From: Actinacidiphila sp965342175
Lineage (GTDB): Bacteria; Actinomycetota; Actinomycetes; Streptomycetales; Streptomycetaceae
DNA length: 64,000 bases
Assembly (NCBI RefSeq): GCF_965342175.1
Contig: NZ_CBDRBL010000022.1
Span: forward strand, 26,309 to 90,308
Direction of reading: 5' to 3'
Part shown: positions 17,289 to 25,779 of the stretch, piece after piece
Layout of the letters: each line of letters opens with the position of its first letter
Position numbering within the stretch: the stretch's first letter is position 1
The notes under the pieces: model-generated
Databases searched by the model: none
Told to the model about the DNA's origin: nothing
What the model saw: only the letters and a program-made list of their open reading frames with translations
Position numbers and translations under genes: made by a program

Positions 17289-18665
17289 TCACACACCGGT
17301 GTGCACCTGGAAGGCGGCCCTGCGGATCATCTTGGCCAGGGCAGGGTCGGGGTGCGCGGCGGCGAGCGCGACCAGCACCTGGACGGTGCGGGGGTGGCCC
17401 GCGTGGCGCAGCTCCTCCAGCAGGCGGGTGACCGAGCCCTGGACGGCCGTCTCGAGGTGGCTCACCAGCAGGTGGCTCTCGCCGTGGTCGACGACGGCCG
17501 CGGCGGTGTCCACCCACAGCCAGGTGGACTCCTCGCGAGTGAGCAGCGCGGCGACGTCCTCCGGGTCCGCGCCTTCGTGCTCGGCGAGCCACAGCAGCGC
17601 ATAGGGGCGCAGACCGGCCTCGTCGGCCACGGCGCGGACGGAGGGCTCCGCGGGGCCGCCGACGACCCGCAGCGCCTCGAAGGCCAGGGCGCGCAGCAGG
17701 GCGTCGTCGCCCCGCGCCACGTCCAGGAACTCGCCCACGGCCTGGGCCACCGGACGGGCGGCCAGCCACGCCTTGTACTCGTCGCGGGCGGCGCCGGGCG
17801 GCATTCCGATGCATGCCTTGAGCATGTCTTCCGCGGAATGCTCGAAGTGCCCGGCGGGGCCCTGCGCGGCCACGCAGATCTGCTCCAGCTTCACCCACAC
17901 CGCCCAGCTGCCGAGGGCGGTGATGGTGACCTCGCCGGGGTGGGCCGGGTCACGGGGCCGAAGGGCGCCGACGCGTGCGAGCGCGTCCAGCGTCCAGTCC
18001 AGCAGCGCGGGCAGTTCGTCGCGGCCGCCGCCGGCCGGGGGCTCCTGGCGCTCCGTGCGCAGCTCGGCCACGCGCTGCCGCAAGAGGTCCAGCAGGACGG
18101 CCACGGCGACGGGACCGGAGGAGAGGTGGAGCAGGGAGAGCAGCTGCGGGGCGGCCTCGACGACCTCGGCGACGAGGGAGGGGTCGACGTCGGCGCACTC
18201 CGGCTCGAGCGCGGCCGGGTGCGCGAGCGACCACGCGTCGAAGAGCGCGACCCAGCCGCGCAGCACGGCGGTGTCGTCGCGGTCCCAGGCGCGCAACCGC
18301 CAGCCGGGCCGGGCCGTTCCCCCTTTGTGCAGCTCGATCAGGCCCGTCAGCCGGGCCCGGTCCCAGGCCGTGCGCACCTGCCGCTCGGTCATGCCCAGGG
18401 CGGCGACGGCCCGCCGCACGTCGGGGTCCCGCAGTATCCCGGCGCTACCGGGGGCGGCGGCGGTCTGCGCGTCGGCCCAGCGGGCCAGCCTCACGGCGTC
18501 CGAGAGTTCGGTGCGCGCACGGCGGGCGAGCTCGGGCAGCGCCGGGATTCCCTCCGGCGGCCGCGGCGGGCGGCTTCGCCGCACTGTGGCGGCGCGGCGC
18601 GCGGTGGCGAGTGGCCTGCGCGGGACAAGACGCAGCGGAGTGTCTCGCGGGATACGGGACGTCAC
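17289..18665 (-). CDS. Conserved hypothetical protein, paralogue of the 51.3-kb gene product
   Basis: About 458 residues, soluble, helix-rich, with a basic Arg/Pro N-terminus. I do not recognise a domain of known activity. The region MTERQVRTAWDRARLTGLIELHK looks like a winged-helix-like segment (about residues 90-110). The C-terminal 130 residues (ALLWLAEHEGADPEDVAALL ... STWLWVDTAAAVVDHGE ... HPDPALAKMIRRAAFQ) match the pattern of the product at 51337-52893, so the two are distant paralogues. The start is uncertain: GTG 18665 is used here, GTG 18689 and TTG 18701 are alternatives, and none has a strong ribosome binding site. Confidence 0.65.
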   Translation of the reverse strand: MTSRIPRDTPLRLVPRRPLATARRAATVRRSRPPRPPEGIPALPELARRARTELSDAVRLARWADAQTAAAPGSAGILRDPDVRRAVAALGMTERQVRTAWDRARLTGLIELHKGGTARPGWRLRAWDRDDTAVLRGWVALFDAWSLAHPAALEPECADVDPSLVAEVVEAAPQLLSLLHLSSGPVAVAVLLDLLRQRVAELRTERQEPPAGGGRDELPALLDWTLDALARVGALRPRDPAHPGEVTITALGSWAVWVKLEQICVAAQGPAGHFEHSAEDMLKACIGMPPGAARDEYKAWLAARPVAQAVGEFLDVARGDDALLRALAFEALRVVGGPAEPSVRAVADEAGLRPYALLWLAEHEGADPEDVAALLTREESTWLWVDTAAAVVDHGESHLLVSHLETAVQGSVTRLLEELRHAGHPRTVQVLVALAAAHPDPALAKMIRRAAFQVHTGV

Positions 18666-18790
18666 GGGAGCAGTCTTGCGGGTGAGCACCCGGAAACCCA
18701 AACGAGCATCCCCGAAGCGCGACAGATCGTGCCGGACTTTGTGGGATAGATGTGCCTTTTCTCAGACATAAGGATTGCGTGAGCGAGGCG

Positions 18791-19903
18791 TCAGAGGAGG
18801 GGGGTGAGGAAGCGCCGGAGGGCCTCCTCGTAGGTTGCCGGGTTGGCGTTCCACATGGCCGCGTGCGAGGCGCCGCTGACGGCGTGCAGGGTCACCAGGT
18901 CCGGGCGGTACCGTGCGAGTCGGCGGGACGGCCCCCACGGGGCGAGCGAGTCGTCGGGGCCGTGGAAGACGAGTGCCGGGACGTCCAGCCGCGAGGGGTG
19001 GGCGGCCTCGGCGATGCGCTCCGCGTGCAGGCCGGTACGGCCCTCGGCGGCACGGACGCCCAGCGGCAGCAACGCGCGGGGCGCGCCTCGCGCGGCGGCG
19101 ACGGCACGGATCGTGGTCTGCCAGTCGAGCACCGGGGAGTCCAGGACCAGTCCCGACACCAGCGCGCGCAGTTGGGAGTGGCAGGCCGCCCGGAGCGCCA
19201 TCGTCGCGCCTGTGGACCAGCCGAGCAGCACCAGCCGACGGGCGCCGTGCCGGACGGCGTAGCGCATGGCCGCGTCGAGGTCGCGCCACTCGGAGTCGCC
19301 GAGGTGGCCGATACGGTCCCATGAGCGCGGCGCTCCGTCGTCGTTGCGGTAGGAGAAGGCCAGCACGGGCAGCCGCAGGTCGGACAGGAACGTCATGAGG
19401 TTCATGCCGAGCTCGCGGGACGTGCCGAGGCCATGTGCGAGGACGACCCACGTGTCGCGGTCCCCGGGCACCAACCACGCCGGCAGCAAGCCGAGTTCGG
19501 CGGGGATCGCGGCGTCCTGGAACTGCAGGCCGAGGGCCGACCCGGGGGTGCCGATGTGCACCTGCGGGGTCAGCCGCAACTGGTCGCCCGCCGCTACGCC
19601 GCCGCGGTTGATGTGCAGCAGACGGCGGGTCACCGAGTCCGGGGCCGTCGAGAGCACCTCGCCGACGGTGGCGTGCGCCCCCGCGCCGATGAGGCCGTGC
19701 ACACCGCGCCGGGCGGTGCCCAGCGTCCGGCTGAGAGTGATGTTCTCCGCGGTCACGGCGTGGACGGTGAGCGGGTCCGGGTCCACGCCATGGGCGGTCG
19801 GCCTCAGGGCAAGCTCGGAGACATGCCGCCCGGCCGCCACGGCGGCCGCCCCGGCACCGAACGCTGTCGTGGCGGCGAGTGCCGCCGCGGTGGTGAGGCG
19901 CAT
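18791..19903 (-). CDS. Alpha/beta hydrolase, membrane-anchored or exported
   Basis: A 370-residue serine hydrolase. The N-terminus MRLTTAAALAATTAFGAGAA is a signal or anchor segment. The fold is shown by WVVLAHGLGTSRE (oxyanion region), the nucleophile elbow LLGWSTGATMAL (G-W-S-T-G), an acid in VFHGPDDSLAPW and the histidine in SGASHAAMW near the C-terminus. About 100 residues precede the hydrolase core and form no recognised domain. ATG 19903 has GGAAG 4 bases upstream; GTG 19927 is the alternative. The substrate is unknown. Confidence 0.8.
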   Translation of the reverse strand: MRLTTAAALAATTAFGAGAAAVAAGRHVSELALRPTAHGVDPDPLTVHAVTAENITLSRTLGTARRGVHGLIGAGAHATVGEVLSTAPDSVTRRLLHINRGGVAAGDQLRLTPQVHIGTPGSALGLQFQDAAIPAELGLLPAWLVPGDRDTWVVLAHGLGTSRELGMNLMTFLSDLRLPVLAFSYRNDDGAPRSWDRIGHLGDSEWRDLDAAMRYAVRHGARRLVLLGWSTGATMALRAACHSQLRALVSGLVLDSPVLDWQTTIRAVAAARGAPRALLPLGVRAAEGRTGLHAERIAEAAHPSRLDVPALVFHGPDDSLAPWGPSRRLARYRPDLVTLHAVSGASHAAMWNANPATYEEALRRFLTPLL

Positions 19904-19996
19904 CGCTTCCAGTTTCCGCGCGCTCACCCCTGGCGGCCAGTGGGCGGGGCCGTCCGAGTCCGTTCAGGTCCGTCCCTGTTCCGCAGCCGTCCCGGC

Positions 19997-20839
19997 TCAG
20001 TCCCGCTCGTCCTCGTGGGCCTCGCGGGGCCTGGGGATGTCGGGGAGGGCCGTCCGGTGCTCGCTGTAGCCGTGAGGGCCGGACCCCGCGTGGCCGTCGC
20101 GCTCTTCCCCGCGGAGCTCGCGGGCCTCGTCGGCGCCCTGCTCCGAGTGCCCTTCGTCCTGCGGGAGCTCTCCCACCGCCTCGTTCGCGGACCGCCCGTA
20201 CTGGCGCAGCTTCTCGGCGACCCTGGCGAGTTCGCGTTTGGACAGCAGCGAGGGCGAGAACCCGGCGACCGAGCGGGCGGCGAGCCAGACCTGGCACATC
20301 CACTCCAACTGGGCCGTACGGTCGTAGGCCTGCGCGAGATCATCGCCGTAGACGATGGTGCCGTGGTTGCGCAGCAGGCAGCCGGTGCGGTCGCGCAGCG
20401 CGCGCAGCACGTTGGCGGCCAGTTCCTCGCTGCCGTAGGTCGCGTAGTCGGCGACGCGTATCCGGCCGCCCAGCGCCGCGGCCATGTAGTGGATGGCGGG
20501 CAGTTCGTACAGGAGCGTGGAGACGGCGGTGGCGTGCACGGCGTGCGTGTGCACGACGGCGCCCGCGTCGGTGTGCCGGTAGATCGCCAGGTGCATCGCC
20601 AGCTCGCTCGTCGGGCGCAGCGTGCCGAGCACCTGCTCGCCGTCCAGGCCGACCCCGACCGTGTCGTCCGGGCCGAGGCGGTGGTAGGGCACCCCGCTGG
20701 GGGTGACGAGCACGAGGTCGTCGCCCAGCCGCACCGAGACATTGCCGGACGTACCGACCACGAGGCCGTCGTCCACGGAGCGGCGGGCCGTGTCCAGCAG
20801 TTCCGCCCAGGCCCGCGCCACCGTGTTCCGCACCGACAT
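19997..20839 (-). CDS. Class II aldolase/adducin family protein with charged C-terminal tail
   Basis: A 280-residue protein whose first 215 residues match L-fuculose-phosphate aldolase-like enzymes: GTSGNVSVRLGDD, VTPSGVPY, and the zinc motif AVVHTHAVHATA with a later His in LLRNHGTIVYG. These enzymes cleave or epimerise sugar phosphates using zinc. The last 60 residues (from about ELPQDEGHSEQGADEARELR on) are highly charged and low in complexity, longer than is usual for the family, and probably disordered. ATG 20839 has GGAGG at 7 bases. It is divergently transcribed from the FAD-dependent oxidoreductase. Confidence 0.85.
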   Translation of the reverse strand: MSVRNTVARAWAELLDTARRSVDDGLVVGTSGNVSVRLGDDLVLVTPSGVPYHRLGPDDTVGVGLDGEQVLGTLRPTSELAMHLAIYRHTDAGAVVHTHAVHATAVSTLLYELPAIHYMAAALGGRIRVADYATYGSEELAANVLRALRDRTGCLLRNHGTIVYGDDLAQAYDRTAQLEWMCQVWLAARSVAGFSPSLLSKRELARVAEKLRQYGRSANEAVGELPQDEGHSEQGADEARELRGEERDGHAGSGPHGYSEHRTALPDIPRPREAHEDERD

Positions 20840-20956
20840 CCGTGCCACCTCCGAGCGTTGATCCTGACAGGTTGGCCGTTGCAGCCCGCTCTCGGGGCAC
20901 AGTAACGTCCCGGCACACCTTCCGGACCGACCACGCACGGGAATTGCAGGAGCACC

Positions 20957-22348
20957 ATGACCACCGTCAACGGCGGCATCTCCTTCTGGTACGCGACGTC
21001 AGGGATCCCCGTGCCGCGCGAGCCCCTGCCCGGCGACACCGCCGCCGACGTGTGCATCGTCGGTGGCGGTTACACCGGACTGTGGACCGCCTACTACCTG
21101 AAGAAGGCCGTGCCCTTCCTGCGGGTCGTCGTCCTGGAGCAGCGCTTCTGCGGCTACGGCGCCTCCGGCCGCAACGGCGGCTGGCTCTACAACGGCTTCG
21201 CCGGCCGCGACCGCTACGCCGCGCTGCACGGACGTGAGGCAGCCGTCGCCCTGCAGCGCGCGATGAACGCGACGGTGGACGAGGTGATCCGGGTCGCCGC
21301 CGAGGAGGGCATCGACGCGGACATCCACAAGGGCGGGGTGCTGGAGGTCGCGTACTCCCCCGCACAGTTGGCGCGGCTCAAGGCGTTCCACGAGACCGAG
21401 GTCGCCTTCGGCGAGAAGGACCGCCTGCTGCTGGGCGCGGCCGAGTCCGCCGCACGCGTCCGGGTCGCCGGGACGGCCGGCGGCACGTGGACGCCGCACG
21501 GAGCGCGCATCCACCCGGTGAAGCTGGTCCAGGGGCTGGCCCGGGCGGTGGAGGCGCTCGGCGTCGTCGTCCACGAGTCGACCCCGGTGACCGAGATCCG
21601 GCCGAAGCACGCGGTCACGCCGTTCGGGACGGTGCGCGCCCCCTACGTCCTGCGCTGCACGGAGGGCTTCACCGCCTCGCTCAAGGGCCAGAAGCGGTCG
21701 TGGCTGCCGATGAACTCCTCGATGATCGTGACGGAGCCGCTGCCCCGGGAGGTCTGGGACACCATCGGCTGGGAGGGCCGGGAGGCGCTCGGGGACATGG
21801 CGCACGCGTACATGTACGCGCAGCGCACCGCCGACGACCGGATCGCCGTCGGCGGCCGCGGGGTGCCGTACCGCTTCGGCTCGCGCACGGACAACGACGG
21901 CCGCACGCAGGCCGAGACGGTGGAGGCGCTGCGCGAGATCCTTGTGCGCTTCTTCCCCGCGACGGGGCGGGTGGCGATCGACCACGCCTGGTCCGGGGTG
22001 CTGGGAGTGCCGCGCGACTGGTGCGCGACCGTCGAGCTGGACCGTTCCACCGGCCTCGGCTGGGCCGGTGGCTACGTCGGCAGCGGCGTCGCGACGGCGA
22101 ACCTCGCGGCGCGGACGCTGCGCGACCTCGTCCAGCTGGATTCCGGCCAGGCGCACGGAACGGAGCTGACGGCCCTGCCCTGGGTGCACCACCGCGTACG
22201 CCGCTGGGAGCCCGAGCCTTTCCGCTGGATCGGGGTGCACGGACTGTACGCGGCCTACCGCGCCGCCGACCGGCGGGAACAGGCAGGGCGCAGCGCACAG
22301 ACCGACCCCGTCGCCCGCATCGCGGACCGCGTCTCGGGCCGCCACTGA
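20957..22348 (+). CDS. FAD-dependent amino-group oxidoreductase (DAO family)
   Basis: A 463-residue flavoprotein of the DAO superfamily, close in layout to gamma-glutamylputrescine oxidase-like enzymes. The N-terminal nucleotide-binding fold is VCIVGGGYTGLWTAYYLK (G-x-G-x-x-G). Next are FCGYGASGRNGGWLYNGF, typical of amine oxidases in this group, HAYMYAQRTADDRIAVGGRG in the substrate domain, and LGWAGGYVGSGVATANLAART as the C-terminal FAD-contacting motif. The substrate is presumably an amine or amino acid. GGAG lies about 10 bases before the ATG. The divergent class II aldolase gene is 117 bases away. Confidence 0.88.
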   Translation: MTTVNGGISFWYATSGIPVPREPLPGDTAADVCIVGGGYTGLWTAYYLKKAVPFLRVVVLEQRFCGYGASGRNGGWLYNGFAGRDRYAALHGREAAVALQRAMNATVDEVIRVAAEEGIDADIHKGGVLEVAYSPAQLARLKAFHETEVAFGEKDRLLLGAAESAARVRVAGTAGGTWTPHGARIHPVKLVQGLARAVEALGVVVHESTPVTEIRPKHAVTPFGTVRAPYVLRCTEGFTASLKGQKRSWLPMNSSMIVTEPLPREVWDTIGWEGREALGDMAHAYMYAQRTADDRIAVGGRGVPYRFGSRTDNDGRTQAETVEALREILVRFFPATGRVAIDHAWSGVLGVPRDWCATVELDRSTGLGWAGGYVGSGVATANLAARTLRDLVQLDSGQAHGTELTALPWVHHRVRRWEPEPFRWIGVHGLYAAYRAADRREQAGRSAQTDPVARIADRVSGRH

Positions 22349-22960
22349 CAGGAGTACCGGGGCGGTTGGCCGGCGCCGACGCACCAGGCGCCGACGTGCC
22401 CGGTACCGGCGGGCGCGCGCCGTGCCGCACGTGCCGGTGCCCGGGACGCGGACGCACGGGGGCGAGGTGGCGGGGCCTGGGCCGGTTCGCGGTGGGCGGG
22501 CGGGTGCGTGGCGGGCGTCCAGGCTCCGGAAGGGGCCCGGTCGGCCGCGGGTCTCCGTCTCGTCGCCGTGGTGGAGTCAGCCACCACCCCTCCGCCGGGC
22601 GGTGAGCTCGCCTGCCCTGACCGGCGTCCGCGGTACGGCGGAAGAGGGCCCGATCCTGCGTGTCGTCGCATCCGGAAGGTGCGCCGACGGACCCCCGGGG
22701 GACCCGCCGTTCCCGCGCTGTGCCGCCCGTCGTGCGGCGGTGCGCCGGACCGGGTTCCCACGGGTGACCCGGGTCTCCTCCGGAGCGCCCTGAAGGGCCG
22801 ACCGAAGCACATGAAAAGGAGCGAAAACCGGGCGAAGTACAGCGCGGGCCACGCCCTCCGCACACCCCGGCACCGCCGCGCCGCCCCTCGTTCACCTTCC
22901 GTTCATCCGAACTCCGTACGGTCGCCACGCCACTGTCCGATCGAACGAATGCCTGGGTCA
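22349..22960. other. 612-base leader/intergenic region of the phosphate transporter
   Basis: No supported coding frame on either strand. GC-rich for most of its length, then less so over the last 160 bases, where the promoter region of the pit gene lies. It holds the PHO box annotated at 22890-22911 and a small hairpin (GGTGG/CCACC) near 22570. Confidence 0.6.
22890..22911 (+). promoter_or_regulatory. PHO box (PhoP operator) upstream of pit
   Basis: Two adjacent 11-base direct repeats, GTTCACCTTCC (22890-22900) and GTTCATCCGAA (22901-22911), match the Streptomyces PHO box consensus built on GTTCACC. They lie 50 bases before the pit start. The S. coelicolor counterpart pitH2 is known to be under PhoP control, so phosphate-starvation regulation is likely here. 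Confidence 0.8.
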
Positions 22961-24178
22961 ATGGAACACATCACGCTCCTGATCGGAATCGTGATCATTA
23001 CCGCACTCGTGTTCGACTTCACGAACGGTTTCCACGACACCGCCAATGCGATGGCGACCACCATCTCCACTGGCGCCCTGAAGCCCAAGACGGCGGTGGC
23101 CATGTCCGCCGTACTCAACCTCGTCGGTGCCTTTCTCTCCGTCGAGGTGGCCAAGACGATCTCCGGCGGCATCCTCGACGAGAGCACGGGCATCAAGCCC
23201 GAAGTGATCTTCGCAGGGCTCGTCGGCGCGATCGTCTGGAACCTGCTGACCTGGCTGGCGGGCCTCCCCTCCAGCTCCTCCCACGCTCTCTTCGGCGGCC
23301 TCATCGGCGCCTCCATCGCCTCGGCCGGATTCGACTCGGTCAACGGCGACGCGGTCGTCATGAAGGTCCTGATCCCGGCCGTCTGCGCCCCGGTGGTCGC
23401 CGGTGTCGCCTCGATGCTGGCGACCCGCCTGACCTACCGCCTCGGCCGCAACGCCGACCCGGCCGCCACGGCCAAGGGCTACCGGGCCGGACAGATCGCC
23501 TCGGCCGGCCTCGTCTCGCTCGCCCACGGCACCAACGACGCTCAGAAGACCATGGGTGTCATCACCCTCGCCCTGATCGCCGGCAACGTCGTCGCCCCCG
23601 ACTCCGACCCGCCGCTGTGGGTCATCGTCTCGGCCGGCACGGCGATAGCACTCGGCACCTTCATCGGTGGCTGGCGGATCATCCGCACCATGGGCAAGGG
23701 CATCACCGACATCCAGCCGCCGCAGGGCTTCGCCGCCCAGACCGGTGCCGCGACCGTCATCCTGGCCTCCTCGCACCTCGGCTTCTCCCTCTCCACCACC
23801 CAGGTCTGCTCCGGCTCCGTCATGGGCGCGGGCCTCGGCCGCAAGGGCGGTGTCGTCCGCTGGAGCACGGCGGGCCGCATGTTCGCCGCGTGGGGGCTCA
23901 CCCTGCCGGCCGCCGCTCTGGTCGGCGCGGGTGCCGCGCGCCTGGCCGATCAGGGCGACTGGGGCGTCACGATCGTCGCCGTCCTGGCGCTGGCCGCGTG
24001 CACCGCGATCTGGCTCGCCTCCCGCCGCAAGCCCGTCGACCACACCAACGTCAACGACGCCCACGACGAGGTCGAGGAGCCGGGCGTCATCACCACGGCG
24101 ATCACCGCCGTGATCCCGCCGCCCGCGGGCCTGACCGCGACCGGCGCCGACACCGACCCCGCCCCGGCCTCCGCCTGA
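22961..24178 (+). CDS. pitH2: PiT family inorganic phosphate transporter
   Basis: A 405-residue low-affinity phosphate permease with about 10 membrane helices. Both PiT signature repeats are present: DFTNGFHDTANAMATTIS near the N-terminus and LAHGTNDAQKTMGVITLAL in the second half, each contributing to the phosphate site. The C-terminal 50 residues are soluble and acidic. ATG 22961 is used; an in-frame ATG at 22949 would add four residues. It is followed after 34 bases by a small membrane gene, and the pair is preceded by a PHO box, matching the PhoP-regulated pitH2 arrangement of S. coelicolor. Confidence 0.9.
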   Translation: MEHITLLIGIVIITALVFDFTNGFHDTANAMATTISTGALKPKTAVAMSAVLNLVGAFLSVEVAKTISGGILDESTGIKPEVIFAGLVGAIVWNLLTWLAGLPSSSSHALFGGLIGASIASAGFDSVNGDAVVMKVLIPAVCAPVVAGVASMLATRLTYRLGRNADPAATAKGYRAGQIASAGLVSLAHGTNDAQKTMGVITLALIAGNVVAPDSDPPLWVIVSAGTAIALGTFIGGWRIIRTMGKGITDIQPPQGFAAQTGAATVILASSHLGFSLSTTQVCSGSVMGAGLGRKGGVVRWSTAGRMFAAWGLTLPAAALVGAGAARLADQGDWGVTIVAVLALAACTAIWLASRRKPVDHTNVNDAHDEVEEPGVITTAITAVIPPPAGLTATGADTDPAPASA

Positions 24179-24212
24179 CGGCGGCGCCGCACCGGCCCCG
24201 GAAGGAAGCACC

Positions 24213-24455
24213 ATGCACATCGACTGGGCTGCCCTCGGCTCCGTCTTCGGCGTCAGCCTCGCCGTGACCGTCGGACTCGTCGGCCTGTTCACCCTCGGCA
24301 TCCTCGGCCTGTCCAAGCAGGGCGGCGCCGGCAGCGGCGAGGCCGGAGCCCCTGCCGCGGGCGGCGGCACCGCTCTGGCCCGCGCCGGCGCCTACCTGTC
24401 CTTCGCGCTCTGCGCGGCGGCGGTGGCGTACGGGATCTATCTGATCGTCGCCTGA
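24213..24455 (+). CDS. Small membrane protein paired with the phosphate transporter
   Basis: An 80-residue protein with two membrane helices (about residues 7-32 and 56-79) around a Gly/Ala-rich loop. It starts MHIDWAALGSVFGVSLAVTV. Such a gene follows pitH2 in Streptomyces, but its function is not known; association with the transporter is an inference from position. GGAAGGAAG lies just upstream of the ATG. It ends before a strong terminator. Confidence 0.75.
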   Translation: MHIDWAALGSVFGVSLAVTVGLVGLFTLGILGLSKQGGAGSGEAGAPAAGGGTALARAGAYLSFALCAAAVAYGIYLIVA

Positions 24456-24485
24456 GGTCCCGGGGACCCCGTCGCCGGTGACGTC

Positions 24486-24526
24486 ACCCCAGCTCCCGGC
24501 CTTCTGGCCATGAGCTGGGGTTTCCT
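24486..24526 (+). terminator. Terminator of the pit operon
   Basis: ACCCCAGCTC (24486-24495) pairs perfectly with GAGCTGGGGT (24512-24521), the loop holding a smaller GGCC/GGCC stem, and a pyrimidine run TTTCCTC follows. This separates the phosphate genes from the cobalamin operon. Confidence 0.85.
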
Positions 24527-24564
24527 CTTCTCCACAGGCTGTCGCGGTGAGTTGACGGGCCGAA

Positions 24565-24750
24565 GCGAGGCGTGGTGGTATCGGAGGCGCCAAACGGCGG
24601 CAGGAGAGGAAGTCCGGTGCGAATCCGGCGCGGTCCCGCCACTGTCACCGGGGAGCGGACCCCCGCCCATGGCCACGGCCCCGACAAGGGCTGGAAGGCC
24701 GGGGGTGCCGCCGATCCGGGAGCCAGGAGACTCTCGTCGCCGGTCACGTC
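24565..24750 (+). promoter_or_regulatory. Cobalamin riboswitch
   Basis: The conserved core is present in order: GGAAGTCCGGTGCGAATCCG (about 24608), then GCGGTCCCGCCACTGTCACC, the B12-box region, and further on GAGCCAGGAGACTC (about 24720-24733). These are the AdoCbl riboswitch consensus blocks. It lies about 40 bases before cobD and should lower expression of the cob operon when adenosylcobalamin is plentiful. The exact ends are approximate. Confidence 0.92.
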
Positions 24751-24786
24751 GAACCAGGGCGCGGACCCTGAGTGAGGACTCCTGCG

Positions 24787-25779
24787 ATGCGCGGCTCCGG
24801 CCGTTCACCTGACAGCGGCGCCGTGGCGCCGTGCGCCTTCGCCGCGGGCGCCGCCCTGGGCTGGCTCGCCGACCTCGCCCTCGCCGACCCGCGCCGCGGC
24901 CACCCCGTGGCGGTGTTCGGCAGCGCCGCCGCCGGGCTGGAGCGCATGCTGTGGCGCGACCACCGCGGCCGGGGCGCCCTGCACACCGCGCTGTGCGCCG
25001 GCGGCGCGGTGGCGGCGGCGGCAGCGCTGCAGCGCGCGGTACGCCGTTCCGGCGCCGCCTCCGTCGCCCTGACGACGGCGGCGACCTGGGCGGTGCTCGG
25101 CGGGACCTCCCTCGTCCGGGAGGCCCGCGCCATCGGTGCCGCCCTGTCCGCCGGCGACACGAAGGCGGCGCGCGAGCGGCTGCCCCGTCTGTGCGGCCGC
25201 GACCCGCTGGCGCTGGACGAGGCGCAGTTGGCGCGGGCGGTCGTGGAGTCCGTCGCGGAGAACACCTCGGACGCCGTCGTGGGCGCCCTGGTGTGGGGCG
25301 CGCTGGGCGGCGTCCCGGGGCTGGTGGGCTTCCGGGCGGTCAACACCCTCGACGCGATGGTGGGCCACAAGTCGCCGCGGCACCGGCGCTTCGGCTGGGC
25401 CGCGGCCCGGCTGGACGACGCGGCCGGCTACCCCGGGGCCCGGCTGACCGCCGCCCTCGCGGTACTCGCCGGGCCCGACCCCCGCGGGGCGTGGCGGACC
25501 TGGCGCAGGGACGGCGGCCGGCATCCCAGCCCCAACGCGGGGCCGGTCGAGGCCTCGTTCGCGGGGGCGTTGGGCGTACGCCTCGGGGGCACGCTCGCCT
25601 ACGGCGGGCGGGTGGAGCACCGGCCCGTGCTCGGGGCGGGGAACCGCCCGGTCCAGGTTCGGGACATCGAACGGGCGGCCCGCCTGTCGCGGCGGGTCGG
25701 CGCGCTGGCGCTGGCCGTCACGGTGGGCGGCCGTCTGGCGTGGGGCGCGGTCGCCCGGAGTCGGAGGGGGCAGGTATGA
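24787..25779 (+). CDS. cobD: Adenosylcobinamide-phosphate synthase CobD/CbiB
   Basis: A 330-residue membrane protein that joins aminopropanol (phosphate) to adenosylcobyric acid. Family features: GWLADLALADPRRGHPVAVFG near the N-terminus, the conserved ESVAENTSDAVVGALVW block, NTLDAMVGHKSPRHRRFGWAAARLDD, and HPSPNAGPVEASFAGALGVRLGG near the C-terminus. Several membrane helices are present. ATG 24787 has GAGGA at about 9 bases; GTG 24772 is the alternative. It is the first gene under the B12 riboswitch and its stop overlaps the cobQ start by four bases. Confidence 0.93.
   Translation: MRGSGRSPDSGAVAPCAFAAGAALGWLADLALADPRRGHPVAVFGSAAAGLERMLWRDHRGRGALHTALCAGGAVAAAAALQRAVRRSGAASVALTTAATWAVLGGTSLVREARAIGAALSAGDTKAARERLPRLCGRDPLALDEAQLARAVVESVAENTSDAVVGALVWGALGGVPGLVGFRAVNTLDAMVGHKSPRHRRFGWAAARLDDAAGYPGARLTAALAVLAGPDPRGAWRTWRRDGGRHPSPNAGPVEASFAGALGVRLGGTLAYGGRVEHRPVLGAGNRPVQVRDIERAARLSRRVGALALAVTVGGRLAWGAVARSRRGQV

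Noticed and set aside
22400..22600. Small hairpin and GC-rich repeats in the pit leader as a possible RNA element
   Set aside because: Short stems of this kind occur by chance in GC-rich DNA, and no known riboswitch consensus is present.
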